NCBI GenBank assembly: GCA_900696535.1
Contig: CAADGM010000144.1
Location: 1-35,492 of the forward strand
DNA: 35,492 bases
Origin: an uncultured Planctomycetota bacterium
Lineage (GTDB): Bacteria > Planctomycetota > Phycisphaerae > UBA1845 > Fen-1342
Direction of reading: 5' to 3'
Shown: positions 14,703 to 21,614 of the stretch, piece after piece
Layout of the letters: each line of letters begins with the position of its first letter
Numbering within the stretch: position 1 is the first letter of the stretch
Position numbers and translations under genes: made by a program
Notes under the pieces: model-generated
The model's input: only the letters and a program-made list of their open reading frames with translations
Databases searched by the model: none
Told to the model about the DNA's origin: nothing

Positions 14703-15259
14703 ACGCAACCAAGCCTGCGATCACGCCGCGGTTGACAGTCGCCGAGCTTCTCAACGCCTACCCCGAGCTCGAGGACGTGCTCGTGAGGCTGGCCAAGCCG
14801 TTCGAGAAGCTGCGACACCCAGTCCTCCGCAAGACCGTGGCGCGGTTCACGACGCTGGAGCAGGCGGCCGGTGTCGCGGGCGTGCCGCTGCCGGAGCTGG
14901 TCCGAACGTTGCGCGAGGCGGTGGGGCAGGGGCCGGATGCGAGTGTCGAGCCGGCCGCGGCCGAAACGCAAGATTCTCGCGAGCGCGTGTCGTCGCGGCC
15001 GGCGTGGGTGAGCGACGCTGACATCGCGGCCGTGCTCAACGCGGAGGAGATGCTCGGCAAGGGCGAGCACCCGGTCGGCACGGTCCTCGCCCTGCTCGGA
15101 AAGCTTCCGGAGGGCCAGGCGCTGTGCCTGGAGAGCGGCTTTGCACCCGAGCCGCTGATCGAGCTGGTCGGGCGGCAGGGACATGATGTGTATCTGGAGC
15201 CGTTGGGCGCCGGCCGCTTTCGCACGTACATGCGGCGCGGCGACTCCGGTCCGGCGTAG
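14699..15259 (+). CDS. DUF1858-DUF2249 protein
   Basis: This encodes 186 residues. The N-terminal part (residues 8-75) is ITPRLTVAELLNAYPELEDVL ... FTTLEQAAGVAGVPLPELVRTLREAV, a DUF1858-type helical domain. The C-terminal part (residues about 110-182) is a DUF2249-like fold: HPVGTVLALLGKLPEGQALCLESGFAPEPLIELVGRQGHDVYLEPLGAGRFRTYMRR. Both domains recur beside DUF438, hemerythrin and NO-related genes; the biochemical role is not known. The DUF2249 part resembles SirA/TusA folds, so sulfur or redox carrier work is possible, but no conserved cysteine of that type stands out except C142 in ALCLES. The start overlaps the DUF438 stop. Confidence 0.82.
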   Translation: MNATKPAITPRLTVAELLNAYPELEDVLVRLAKPFEKLRHPVLRKTVARFTTLEQAAGVAGVPLPELVRTLREAVGQGPDASVEPAAAETQDSRERVSSRPAWVSDADIAAVLNAEEMLGKGEHPVGTVLALLGKLPEGQALCLESGFAPEPLIELVGRQGHDVYLEPLGAGRFRTYMRRGDSGPA

Positions 15260-15343
15260 CTTTCGATCACCGGTCGCCGACGTCGGGCACGGGCAAAGTC
15301 CGCGGCTGGCGGCGAGCGACCCAGACCTTCAGAAGGAGCGGCG

Positions 15344-16651
15344 ATGTTCTGCAATCAGTGCGAGCAGGCGTTCAAGGGGACCGGTTGCGTCGACGTGGGC
15401 GTGTGCGGCAAGGACCCCGATGTCCAATCGCTCCAGGAGATCCTGCTGTACGGGCTGAAGGGCATGGCGGCCTACGCGCACCACGCCCGCCGGCTGGGCA
15501 TGGTCGACGAGGACGTCGACGCGTTCGTCGAGGAAGCGCTCTTCGCGACGGTGACGAACGTGAACTTCGACATCGACTCGCTGTTCGAGATGGTGCTCGA
15601 GTGCGGGAAGTGGAACCTGCGCGTGATGGAGCTGCTCGACGCGGGGCACGTGAAGCGCTTCGGCCCGCCCTCGCCCACGCCGATTTATGAGGGAACGAAG
15701 GCCGGCCCGGGCATCCTGGTCACCGGCCACGACCTGGTCGACCTGTATGACCTGCTTGTGCAGACGCAGGGGACGGGGGTGAACGTCTACACGCACGGCG
15801 AGATGCTGCCCGCGCACATGTACCCCGAGCTGCGCAAGTTCCCGCACCTGGCGGGGCACTTCGGCGATGCCTGGCAGCGGCAGCGCACCGAGTTTGCCCA
15901 CTTCAGCGGCCCGACACTGGCCACGACTAACTGCGTGCTCATTCCGCCGTCGACCTACAAGGACCGTCTCTTCACGACGCGGGCGACGGCCGTCCCCGGG
16001 GCCACGCGGCTGAAGACCAATGACTTCTCGGAGGTGATCGCGTGCGCCCGGCGCTGCCCGCCGCTGCGCGACCACCATGTCAAGCACTCCACGATCGGCT
16101 TCCACCACACAGTGCTGCTCGGCCTGGCCGACAAGATCGTAGCGGCGGTGAAGGCCGGCAAGGTCAATCACTTCTTCCTGATCGGCGGGTGCGACGGCGC
16201 CGAGCCCGGCCGCAACTACTTCGCCGAGTATGCCGCGCACACGCCGAAGGACTCGCTCGTGCTCACGCTCGGCTGCGGCAAGTTCCGCATCCGCAACGAG
16301 GATTTCGGCACGATCCATCTCGACGGCGTGGGCGAGGTTCCGCGCCTGCTTGACATGGGCCAGTGCAACGACGCCTACGGCGCCATCCAGGTCGCCGCGG
16401 GGCTGGCCAAGGCGTTCAACTGCGGCGTCAACGACCTGCCGCTGACGATCGTGCTGAGCTGGTTCGAGCAGAAGGCCGTCGCCGTGCTGCTCACGCTGCT
16501 GCACCTGGGTGTCGAGGGCATTCGGGTCGGTCCGAATCCGCCCGCCTTTGTCTCGCCGAATGTGTTCAAGATCCTCCAGGAGAAGTACGACCTGAAGCTG
16601 ACCGGGCAGGACGCGAAGCTTGAGCTCGGCGAAGCGCTCTCCGCGCGGTAA
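15344..16651 (+). CDS. hcp: Hybrid-cluster protein / hydroxylamine reductase, short form
   Basis: This encodes 435 residues with AGAAGGAG 7 bases before the ATG. The N-terminal cluster motif is C3-x2-C6-x8-C15-x5-C21. All hybrid-cluster ligands can be placed: His in VTGHDL, Glu in THGEMLPAH, and Cys in TTNCVLIPP, GGCDGAEPG, LGCGKFR and GQCNDAYGA, then Glu and Lys in LSWFEQKAV. Class I and II proteins have about 550 residues; here roughly 110 residues are absent after the first cluster domain (the chain passes from AFVEEALFATVTNVNFD directly to LFEMVLECGKWN), as in class III proteins. Hcp reduces NO to N2O and protein S-nitrosylation is linked to it; hydroxylamine reduction is the older assigned activity. 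Cytosolic. It is probably co-regulated with the upstream genes by the Dnr-type protein. Confidence 0.95.
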   Translation: MFCNQCEQAFKGTGCVDVGVCGKDPDVQSLQEILLYGLKGMAAYAHHARRLGMVDEDVDAFVEEALFATVTNVNFDIDSLFEMVLECGKWNLRVMELLDAGHVKRFGPPSPTPIYEGTKAGPGILVTGHDLVDLYDLLVQTQGTGVNVYTHGEMLPAHMYPELRKFPHLAGHFGDAWQRQRTEFAHFSGPTLATTNCVLIPPSTYKDRLFTTRATAVPGATRLKTNDFSEVIACARRCPPLRDHHVKHSTIGFHHTVLLGLADKIVAAVKAGKVNHFFLIGGCDGAEPGRNYFAEYAAHTPKDSLVLTLGCGKFRIRNEDFGTIHLDGVGEVPRLLDMGQCNDAYGAIQVAAGLAKAFNCGVNDLPLTIVLSWFEQKAVAVLLTLLHLGVEGIRVGPNPPAFVSPNVFKILQEKYDLKLTGQDAKLELGEALSAR

Positions 16652-16667
16652 CCGCCAGTCGCGAGCC

Positions 16668-16696
16668 GGCGGCCGCCGGAGGACGCGGCGGCCGCC
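16668..16696. terminator. GC-only hairpin between hcp and the YgbA-like gene
   Basis: GGCGGCCGCC occurs at 16668-16677 and again at 16687-16696. Each copy is self-complementary, so the two pair as a 10-bp stem with a 9-base loop. There is no T-run after it, so it may be a pause or partial terminator. Confidence 0.35.
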
Positions 16697-16732
16697 CCGG
16701 GTCTCTCGGTCATCGACCAGTGCGTGCCCGCG

Positions 16733-17116
16733 ATGAGCATCAGACTGGCCGTGTTGACTGGCCGCCGGCAGCGCAAGCTGCGGCACGATCTTCGCGTGCT
16801 GGTGACGTTCATTCGCATCTACTGCGACGATCACCACGCCGACGGCCCGCGCGCTCCGGTGCCGCGGCCGATCTGGCGACTAACGGGCAGCGAGCGGACG
16901 CCGATCGCCCTGTGCGCGGACTGCACCCGGCTCCTGGGACACGCGTGCGCCAAGCGCCGCGCGTGTCCGCTGGACCCGAAGCCCGCCTGCAAGCACTGCC
17001 CAGAGCACTGCTTCCTTCCTTCATATCGCGAGCAGATTCGGCGCGTGATGCGACACTCCGGCCGGCGGCTGGTGCTGTCCGGGCGACTGGACTACCTGTG
17101 GCACCTGCTCTGGTGA
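16733..17116 (+). CDS. YgbA-like nitrous-oxide-stimulated-promoter family protein
   Basis: This encodes 127 residues from ATG 16733 (GTG 16724 is possible; no Shine-Dalgarno). The sequence follows E. coli YgbA throughout: RHDLRVLVTFIRIYCDDHH at the start, CADCTRLLGHA in the middle, then CPLDPKPACKHCPEHCF, YREQIRRVMRHSGRR and LWHLLW. The cysteine arrangement (C in IYC, C-x2-C, C, C-x2-C-x3-C) suggests an Fe-S or zinc site. YgbA is under the NO-responsive repressor NsrR in enterobacteria and supports growth after nitrosative stress. Its presence directly after hcp supports a nitric oxide role for the whole block. Residues about 43-63 are an insertion relative to E. coli. Confidence 0.85.
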   Translation: MSIRLAVLTGRRQRKLRHDLRVLVTFIRIYCDDHHADGPRAPVPRPIWRLTGSERTPIALCADCTRLLGHACAKRRACPLDPKPACKHCPEHCFLPSYREQIRRVMRHSGRRLVLSGRLDYLWHLLW

Positions 17117-17252
17117 AGCAATGCCGCCATCTGGCCTGCCCTTTCGCGGGTCTCGGGCAAGATTGGACTCGACTGGGGGAGGTTCAGAACCACACTCGCG
17201 CGGGAGCAGGGGCGGGAAGGCTGGGTTCAGGGCTTTCCCCGGCTGAGAGAAC

Positions 17253-17281
17253 TTGACAAGATGGGAATCGCGGTGCATACT
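17253..17281 (+). promoter_or_regulatory. Strong sigma-70-like promoter
   Basis: TTGACA (17253-17258) is a perfect -35, followed by a 17-base spacer and CATACT (17276-17281). Transcription should begin near 17288, giving a leader of about 60 bases before ATG 17348. Confidence 0.65.
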
Positions 17282-17311
17282 TCCCCTGGGTTGGCGGTTT
17301 CTGGGGTCTTG

Positions 17312-17338
17312 TCGCGCGGGTCGCGCGGGTCGCGCGGG
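17312..17338 (+). repeat. Three tandem copies of a 9-base unit (TCGCGCGGG)
   Basis: Copies lie at 17312-17320, 17321-17329 and 17330-17338, in the leader between the promoter and the Shine-Dalgarno of the cysteine-rich gene. Copy number could vary by slippage. Confidence 0.85.
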
Positions 17339-17347
17339 AGGTTGGTT

Positions 17348-17623
17348 ATGACGCGCACGCCCCACATCGCAAAGGTTCTTTGCTCGCTCATCCTCTTCAC
17401 TTGGGGGGTTCAAGCGCCGGCCCAAGAGGCGTGCTACGTGCCTCGGCCCTGCTCTCCGCCGCTAACCTGCGTGCCGGCCCCGACATCCCTCCCGCCCATC
17501 GGAGCCGCGGGCAGGGACTATGTAACCAGCGGCGGCCACTGCGGCGGGCAACGCTGTTACGTAATCTTCTGGTGTCCCTGCGGTCCTCCCCTGGTTTCGG
17601 GGCCGTGCGACAACCCGAGGTAG
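17348..17623 (+). CDS. Small exported cysteine-rich protein, function unknown
   Basis: This encodes 91 residues. GGGAGG lies about 9 bases before ATG 17348. The first 28 residues are a signal peptide (MTRTPHIAKVLCSLILFTWG, cleavage near APAQ). The mature part of about 63 residues has eight cysteines (EAC, RPC, LTC, GHC, QRC, FWC, PC, GPC) and many prolines and glycines, so a small disulfide-stabilised secreted protein is likely. The frame is open upstream to 17261, but that part lies in the promoter leader. No family is recognised. It is probably on one transcript with the next gene (50 bases). Confidence 0.68.
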   Translation: MTRTPHIAKVLCSLILFTWGVQAPAQEACYVPRPCSPPLTCVPAPTSLPPIGAAGRDYVTSGGHCGGQRCYVIFWCPCGPPLVSGPCDNPR

Positions 17624-17673
17624 AGAACGGCTCAGTTCGGGAACGACGGCGCCCGGGGACGTGGAGATAGTCT

Positions 17674-18675
17674 ATGGCACTTCTCAATTCATCTTCTTGG
17701 CCGGTGCGAATCGGGGTATCGCTCAGCGTGCTTGGGGCAGTCGCCGTCGTCTGCGTAGCGCTCATGGGAGGCGCGGCGCTCGCGCCCGGCACTCGCAGCG
17801 CCGAGTCAATCGCTGAGGCAAAAGTATTTCACTCGCCTCGGGCCGACTGCGGCGCTGCGCAGTATCTGCGGGAGCTGGTCCGGGAGATCCTGAGCGCGGA
17901 GGCCATCCATATTCGAGCAAGCGCGACGGTGGGATTCCTCGGCGCCGAGCCGTGCGGCGAGGCGACCAGCGGGTCCGCTGCCTGGGGAGCGTATGAGTAC
18001 TGGGGCGCGGGCGATCGCTACCGGATCGACTCCCTGGTGGATCCGGCCGTGTTGCCCGGAATGCAGATGAGTGTCGCGTATGACGGCGCCAGGTTCTCGC
18101 TGCTCCTGGCCAACGGCGTGCTCTCGATCGGCGATACCGATCACAATACGCTGCTGCCGACTCTTCCCAATCCGCTGTTCGAACTGCTCCAGTTCCTCGT
18201 CCCGCTCTCCGACGCGAATCAAGCCACTGTCCCTCGCTGGGTCGATCTGCGCGCCGCGCCGTTTCCGGCGATCATCGATGCGTGTGCGGTGAACGAAGGC
18301 GGCGAGGCGCTTGTGCGCCTCACGCTCCCCGGCTCCGTCTACGAGGGCAGGGCCTACGAACATCATGTATATGTCGCGGCTGGAGCCGAGCCGCGCGTAA
18401 TCCGCATCGATCGCGCGTGTGGGGACGATCGGCTGACCAGCCTGGAGTGCTCGGAGCATGCACCTGTCGGGGACCTTCTGCTTCCGCGGCGCGTGCGGCT
18501 TACCGGATTCGATGCCGACGGATCGGTCGGCGCCGAGATTGAGATGACGCTCACGCTCGTTGCCCTGGGCGCCCCCATTGACAGCGAGGTGTTTCACATT
18601 CCATTCTCGTGTGCCGCCAGAGTCTGGGACGACGTCCGCGGGCAATTCGTGCGCAGCGCACACGAGCCAGGCTGA
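17674..18675 (+). CDS. Exported or membrane-anchored protein of unknown function
   Basis: This encodes 333 residues with GGAGATAG before ATG 17674. Residues about 10-35 are a hydrophobic signal or anchor (VRIGVSLSVLGAVAVVCVAL). The rest is extracytoplasmic. It contains VREILSAEAIHIRASATVGF, YEYWGAGDRYRIDSLVDPA and SVAYDGARFSLLL, features like the beta-strand pattern of LolA/LolB-type lipid-binding folds (a region describing a substrate film, then a linker), but I cannot claim the family. The C-terminal part ends in VALGAPIDSEVFHIPF, a pattern seen at the end of planctomycete DUFs of this kind. Five or six cysteines may form disulfides. Likely expressed from the promoter at 17253. Confidence 0.6.
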   Translation: MALLNSSSWPVRIGVSLSVLGAVAVVCVALMGGAALAPGTRSAESIAEAKVFHSPRADCGAAQYLRELVREILSAEAIHIRASATVGFLGAEPCGEATSGSAAWGAYEYWGAGDRYRIDSLVDPAVLPGMQMSVAYDGARFSLLLANGVLSIGDTDHNTLLPTLPNPLFELLQFLVPLSDANQATVPRWVDLRAAPFPAIIDACAVNEGGEALVRLTLPGSVYEGRAYEHHVYVAAGAEPRVIRIDRACGDDRLTSLECSEHAPVGDLLLPRRVRLTGFDADGSVGAEIEMTLTLVALGAPIDSEVFHIPFSCAARVWDDVRGQFVRSAHEPG

Positions 18676-18749
18676 GAGGCGCCCGCGGGGGAACGGTTGT
18701 GGGCGCGCGGCGAACGCGCTCATCCGATCGCCCAAAGCCGGAGTGAAGG

Positions 18750-19346
18750 ATGGCCCCGAGCCGATTCGCAACGCTGGCCGCGGCGGTAGCGTGCCTCGCG
18801 TGCCTCATCGCGTGTGAGCGGAGTGCCGAGCGCGACGCCGCCGACGGCGGCCGGGCGAGCGGTCCGAGCTCGCACGCGGCAGCGACTGGTGCGCCCGCAG
18901 CGACGCAGCCGCGGCCGCTCGACGTACTGGTTGACGAGTGGGTCGCGGGGCAGCAGGAGGACGTCGCGGAGCGCCTGCTCGCGGCTGTCGACTGCGAGTC
19001 GCCGGTGGAGGCGCGTCGTCTCTACTCTATGTCCGAGCCGGAGTTTGCCGCGATTCCCGACGCGGCCCGCCGCCCGCTGCATGACTCGATCACCGCCCGT
19101 ACGACCGGCCTGCTGCAAATCGGGCGTGCGTGCCTCCAGGAAGCCGCTCGTCTGGCTGCCGCCGAGGATCGCGCGGCGGCGCGGCGCTTGCTCGAGACCC
19201 TTCGCTGTCTTGGCGAGGCCAATCGCGGCCCGGAGGTTGTGCTCCTGGTCGATCTCGTGGGGAAGTTCCTGTACGAAAAGGCGTCGAACGCGCTCGCCTC
19301 GCCCGGGGAGTCCGCTGCCACCCAGCCGGGGTCCGACGCACCGTAA
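18750..19346 (+). CDS. Lipoprotein, function unknown
   Basis: This encodes 198 residues; GTGAAGG stands directly before ATG 18750. The signal MAPSRFATLAAAVACLACLI ends in the lipobox L-I-A-C, lipidation expected at Cys22. A low-complexity Ala/Gly/Ser/Thr linker (to about residue 52) leads to a helical domain (PLDVLVDEWVAGQQEDVAERLLAAV, LYSMSEPEFAAIPDAARR, LQIGRACLQEAARLAAAEDRAAARRLLETL) with a TPR-like appearance. It stands between two exported proteins and nrfH; 210 bases separate it from nrfH, with a strong hairpin in between. No family recognised. Confidence 0.62.
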   Translation: MAPSRFATLAAAVACLACLIACERSAERDAADGGRASGPSSHAAATGAPAATQPRPLDVLVDEWVAGQQEDVAERLLAAVDCESPVEARRLYSMSEPEFAAIPDAARRPLHDSITARTTGLLQIGRACLQEAARLAAAEDRAAARRLLETLRCLGEANRGPEVVLLVDLVGKFLYEKASNALASPGESAATQPGSDAP

Positions 19347-19432
19347 CCGCACCCCTCGCGCCCGGCGTGCACACCGGGCACGATGGAGGCCCGCGTGACC
19401 CGGCGGTAGCACTCTGCCGGTCGTCGTGGCGA

Positions 19433-19490
19433 CGGACCTCCGAGTTCGACGCGCCGCGGCGCGAAGTTGCTCTTCGGACTCGGAGGTCCG
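19433..19490 (+). promoter_or_regulatory. 17-bp hairpin sequestering a Shine-Dalgarno upstream of nrfH
   Basis: Arms 19433-19449 and 19474-19490 pair over 17 positions with one G-T wobble and a 24-base loop. The right arm contains GGAGG (19482-19486) directly before ATG 19491; the left arm contains ACCTCC, which pairs with it. There is no T-run, so a simple terminator for the upstream lipoprotein gene is less likely, though possible. Confidence 0.55.
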
Positions 19491-19559
19491 ATGCGACGCG
19501 CTGGCGGAGCCTGCTCCAGTTGCATCCCGCGGCTGGTTCTTCTACAAGTCACGGCATGA
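19491..19559 (+). CDS. Putative 22-residue leader peptide overlapping the nrfH start
   Basis: This is a short frame, ATG 19491 to TGA 19557-19559, preceded by GGAGG with 4 bases between. The peptide is MRRAGGACSSCIPRLVLLQV plus TA. Its stop overlaps the nrfH start codon as ATGA. nrfH itself has no Shine-Dalgarno, so ribosomes could reach it by coupling from this leader. The CSSC is a CxxC without the heme-type histidine. It may be chance: GC-rich sequence leaves many frames open. The combination of Shine-Dalgarno, hairpin and exact overlap is what makes it worth listing. Confidence 0.4.
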   Translation: MRRAGGACSSCIPRLVLLQVTA

Positions 19560-20026
19560 TTCGCCACTCGACGATGCGACGGGCCGTACGGCTGGCGGCC
19601 TGCGTGTCTGCCGCCTCGCTCGGCGCGCTAGCCGGCGTCGGCACGTACACCTTCGTCTACGCAGAGGGGGCCTCGTACCTGACCAACGACCCGGCCGCGT
19701 GTGCCAACTGCCACGTGATGCAGGCGCACTACGACGGGTGGTCGCGGGGCAGTCATCACGCCGTGGCCACCTGCAACGACTGCCACACCCCGCACGACCT
19801 GCTGGGCAAGTACACGGTCAAGGGCCTCAACGGCTGGAACCACTCGCTGGCGTTCACGACCGGGCGGTTCCACGAGCCGATCCAGATCACGGAGATGAAC
19901 CGGCGCGTGACCGAGTCCGCCTGCCGCTACTGCCACGCGGACATCGTGCACGCGATCGACGCCCGGCCCGGCGCCGAGCCGATCTCGTGCATCCGGTGCC
20001 ACCGGGACGTGGGACACAAGCACTGA
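19556..20026 (+). CDS. nrfH: NrfH-type tetraheme cytochrome c, quinol oxidase of nitrite reductase
   Basis: This encodes 156 residues. One N-terminal membrane anchor (residues about 10-35, VRLAACVSAASLGALAGVGTY) precedes four CxxCH motifs: CANCH (49-53, followed by V-M, giving the Met ligand of heme 1 expected in NrfH), CNDCH, CRYCH and CIRCH. Spacing and length fit the NapC/NirT/NrfH family. It takes electrons from menaquinol and passes them to NrfA, which lies directly downstream. The start is ATG 19556, without Shine-Dalgarno; ATG 19574 (MRRAVRL) is possible. The upstream sequence holds the hairpin and the 22-codon leader. Confidence 0.94.
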   Translation: MIRHSTMRRAVRLAACVSAASLGALAGVGTYTFVYAEGASYLTNDPAACANCHVMQAHYDGWSRGSHHAVATCNDCHTPHDLLGKYTVKGLNGWNHSLAFTTGRFHEPIQITEMNRRVTESACRYCHADIVHAIDARPGAEPISCIRCHRDVGHKH

Positions 20027-20037
20027 AGAAGGTGAGA

Positions 20038-20163
20038 ATGAAGAAGGAAGAAGTGAGAATTCGAGCCAGCCAGACTCGCCGTGGCGGCCGCAGGCCCGCG
20101 TCCTTCCTGCTTCTCACTTCTCACTCCTCGATTGCCGTACTTGCTGGTGGAGACTCGATATGA
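20038..20163 (+). CDS. Possible 41-residue reading frame in the nrfH-nrfA gap
   Basis: ATG 20038 has AAGG 7 bases upstream, and the stop TGA (20161-20163) overlaps the nrfA start as ATGA. The peptide begins MKKEEVRIRASQTRRGG. It is mainly the translation of an inverted repeat, and nrfA has its own GGAG Shine-Dalgarno, so this is weaker than the nrfH leader. Confidence 0.2.
   Translation: MKKEEVRIRASQTRRGGRRPASFLLLTSHSSIAVLAGGDSI
20049..20121. repeat. Inverted repeat in the nrfH-nrfA gap
   Basis: AGAAGTGAGAA (20049-20059) pairs perfectly with TTCTCACTTCT (20111-20121), loop 51 bases. The flanks are purine-rich on the left and pyrimidine-rich on the right, so the pairing could be extended with mismatches. 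It looks like a mobile or low-complexity intergenic repeat. Confidence 0.6.
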
Positions 20164-21614
20164 GCGCACCGTCGCCTGCCGCCCCCCGTCGCTCGCCCGG
20201 GCTCGGGCTCATGCTGGTCCTGGCTGTCGTCTTCGGCGTCGGGGCGTTTGGCATCGCCGCCCTGCTCGTCAACATCTTCGAGCACAAGCAGGAAGCCCGG
20301 AACCCGTTCTTCCGCGTGGTCGAGCTGACCGACGACACGGTCGATCCGGCCACCTGGGGCAAGAACTTTCCGCTCCAGTACGACGCCTACCGGCGGACGG
20401 TGGACATGGAGCGGACCCGCTTCGGCGGCAGCGAGGCCCTGCCGCGGCAGCCCGACGAACAGGACCCGCGCCAGGTCGTCACGCAGTCGAAGATTCAGGA
20501 GGATCCGCGGCTGGCGCGGATGTGGGCGGGCTACGCGTTCAGCGTGGACTTCCGAGAGGAGCGCGGGCACGCCTACATGCTCGAGGACCAGACGTTCACG
20601 AAGCGCGTCCACGTCGTGCAGCAGCCGGGCACGTGTTTGAACTGCCACTCATCGGTGTACACGGCGTACAAGAAGCTTGGCGACGGCGACATCTTCAAGG
20701 GGTTCGACCGGCTCAACGCGATGCCCTACGACGAAGCCCGCGCCTTGGTCGACCACCCGGTCGTCTGCCTCGACTGTCATGACTCCGCCACCATGGCCCT
20801 GCGGATCACGCGGCCGGCGTTCATCGAGGGCATCCGCCTGGTCAAGGCTGCCGAGGGAATCGCGGACTACGACGTGAATCGCGACGCGACGCGGCAGGAG
20901 ATGCGCAGCTACGTCTGCGGGCAGTGTCACGTCGAGTACTACTTCAAGGGCGAGGGCAAGCGCCTGACGTACCCGTGGCACAAGGGCCGCCGCGCCGATG
21001 AGATCCTGGCGTACTACGACGAGATCGGCTTCAAGGACTGGGTGCACAAGGACACCGGCGCGCCGATGCTCAAGGCCCAGCACCCCGAGTTCGAGCTGTG
21101 GAGCCAGGGCATCCACGCCCGCAGTGGCGTGGCGTGCGCGGATTGCCACATGCCCTACATGCGCGTCGGGGCGATGAAGATCAGCGACCACCACGTGCGC
21201 AGCCCGCTTCTGAACATCGCCCACGCCTGCCAGACGTGCCACCGAACATCCGAGAAGGAGTTGCTGGCCCGCGCCGAAACGATCCAGGAGCGGACGATTT
21301 TCGCCCGCGACCTGGCGCTCGATGCGCTGATGAACCTGATCGACGACCTCAAGGCCGCCCGCGAGGCCGGCGCGAGCGACGAACAGCTCGCGGCTGCGCG
21401 CGACTTCCAGCGCAAGGCTTCGTTCCTGGTCGACTTCGTGGAGGCGGAGAATTCGGCCGGGTTCCATGCCGACCAGGAAGCCATGCGCATCCTGGCGCTG
21501 TCGCTCGACTATGCCCGCCGCGGCCAGAATGCGCTGCGCGACTGGCGCGCGGCGGCCGCGGACCCAGGCCGTGCGGACGAGCCGGACAAGGCCGCGGCTA
21601 CGAACGCACCTTGA
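20160..21614 (+). CDS. nrfA: Ammonia-forming cytochrome c nitrite reductase NrfA, CxxCH active-site type
   Basis: This encodes 484 residues. It reduces nitrite to ammonium with six electrons on the outer face of the membrane. An N-terminal hydrophobic segment (residues 14-38) serves as signal or anchor. Five c-type heme motifs are visible: C159LNCH, C203LDCH, C253GQCH, C326ADCH and C357QTCH. The first is the active-site heme; most NrfA proteins have CxxCK there, so here the lysine ligand is replaced by histidine, a variant known from some lineages. Other catalytic features are kept: REERGHAY (Arg), CHVEYYF (Tyr260 and Glu259) and KAQHPEFELWSQGIH (His). GGAG precedes the ATG. The last 17 bases overlap the convergent CpcT/CpeT-like gene. 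Confidence 0.95.
   Translation: MSAPSPAAPRRSPGLGLMLVLAVVFGVGAFGIAALLVNIFEHKQEARNPFFRVVELTDDTVDPATWGKNFPLQYDAYRRTVDMERTRFGGSEALPRQPDEQDPRQVVTQSKIQEDPRLARMWAGYAFSVDFREERGHAYMLEDQTFTKRVHVVQQPGTCLNCHSSVYTAYKKLGDGDIFKGFDRLNAMPYDEARALVDHPVVCLDCHDSATMALRITRPAFIEGIRLVKAAEGIADYDVNRDATRQEMRSYVCGQCHVEYYFKGEGKRLTYPWHKGRRADEILAYYDEIGFKDWVHKDTGAPMLKAQHPEFELWSQGIHARSGVACADCHMPYMRVGAMKISDHHVRSPLLNIAHACQTCHRTSEKELLARAETIQERTIFARDLALDALMNLIDDLKAAREAGASDEQLAAARDFQRKASFLVDFVEAENSAGFHADQEAMRILALSLDYARRGQNALRDWRAAAADPGRADEPDKAAATNAP

Noticed and set aside
15329-16837. Minus-strand frame of 502 codons opposite hcp
   Set aside because: It is an antisense shadow of a protein with all Hcp ligands; its translation is rich in R, H and Q without any domain.
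17312-17338. Tandem 9-base repeat as a CRISPR-like array
   Set aside because: The units are adjacent without spacers and only three in number.
19433-19490. Hairpin as an ordinary intrinsic terminator of the lipoprotein gene
   Set aside because: No T-run follows, and the right arm contains a Shine-Dalgarno followed by ATG. Termination is not excluded but explains less.
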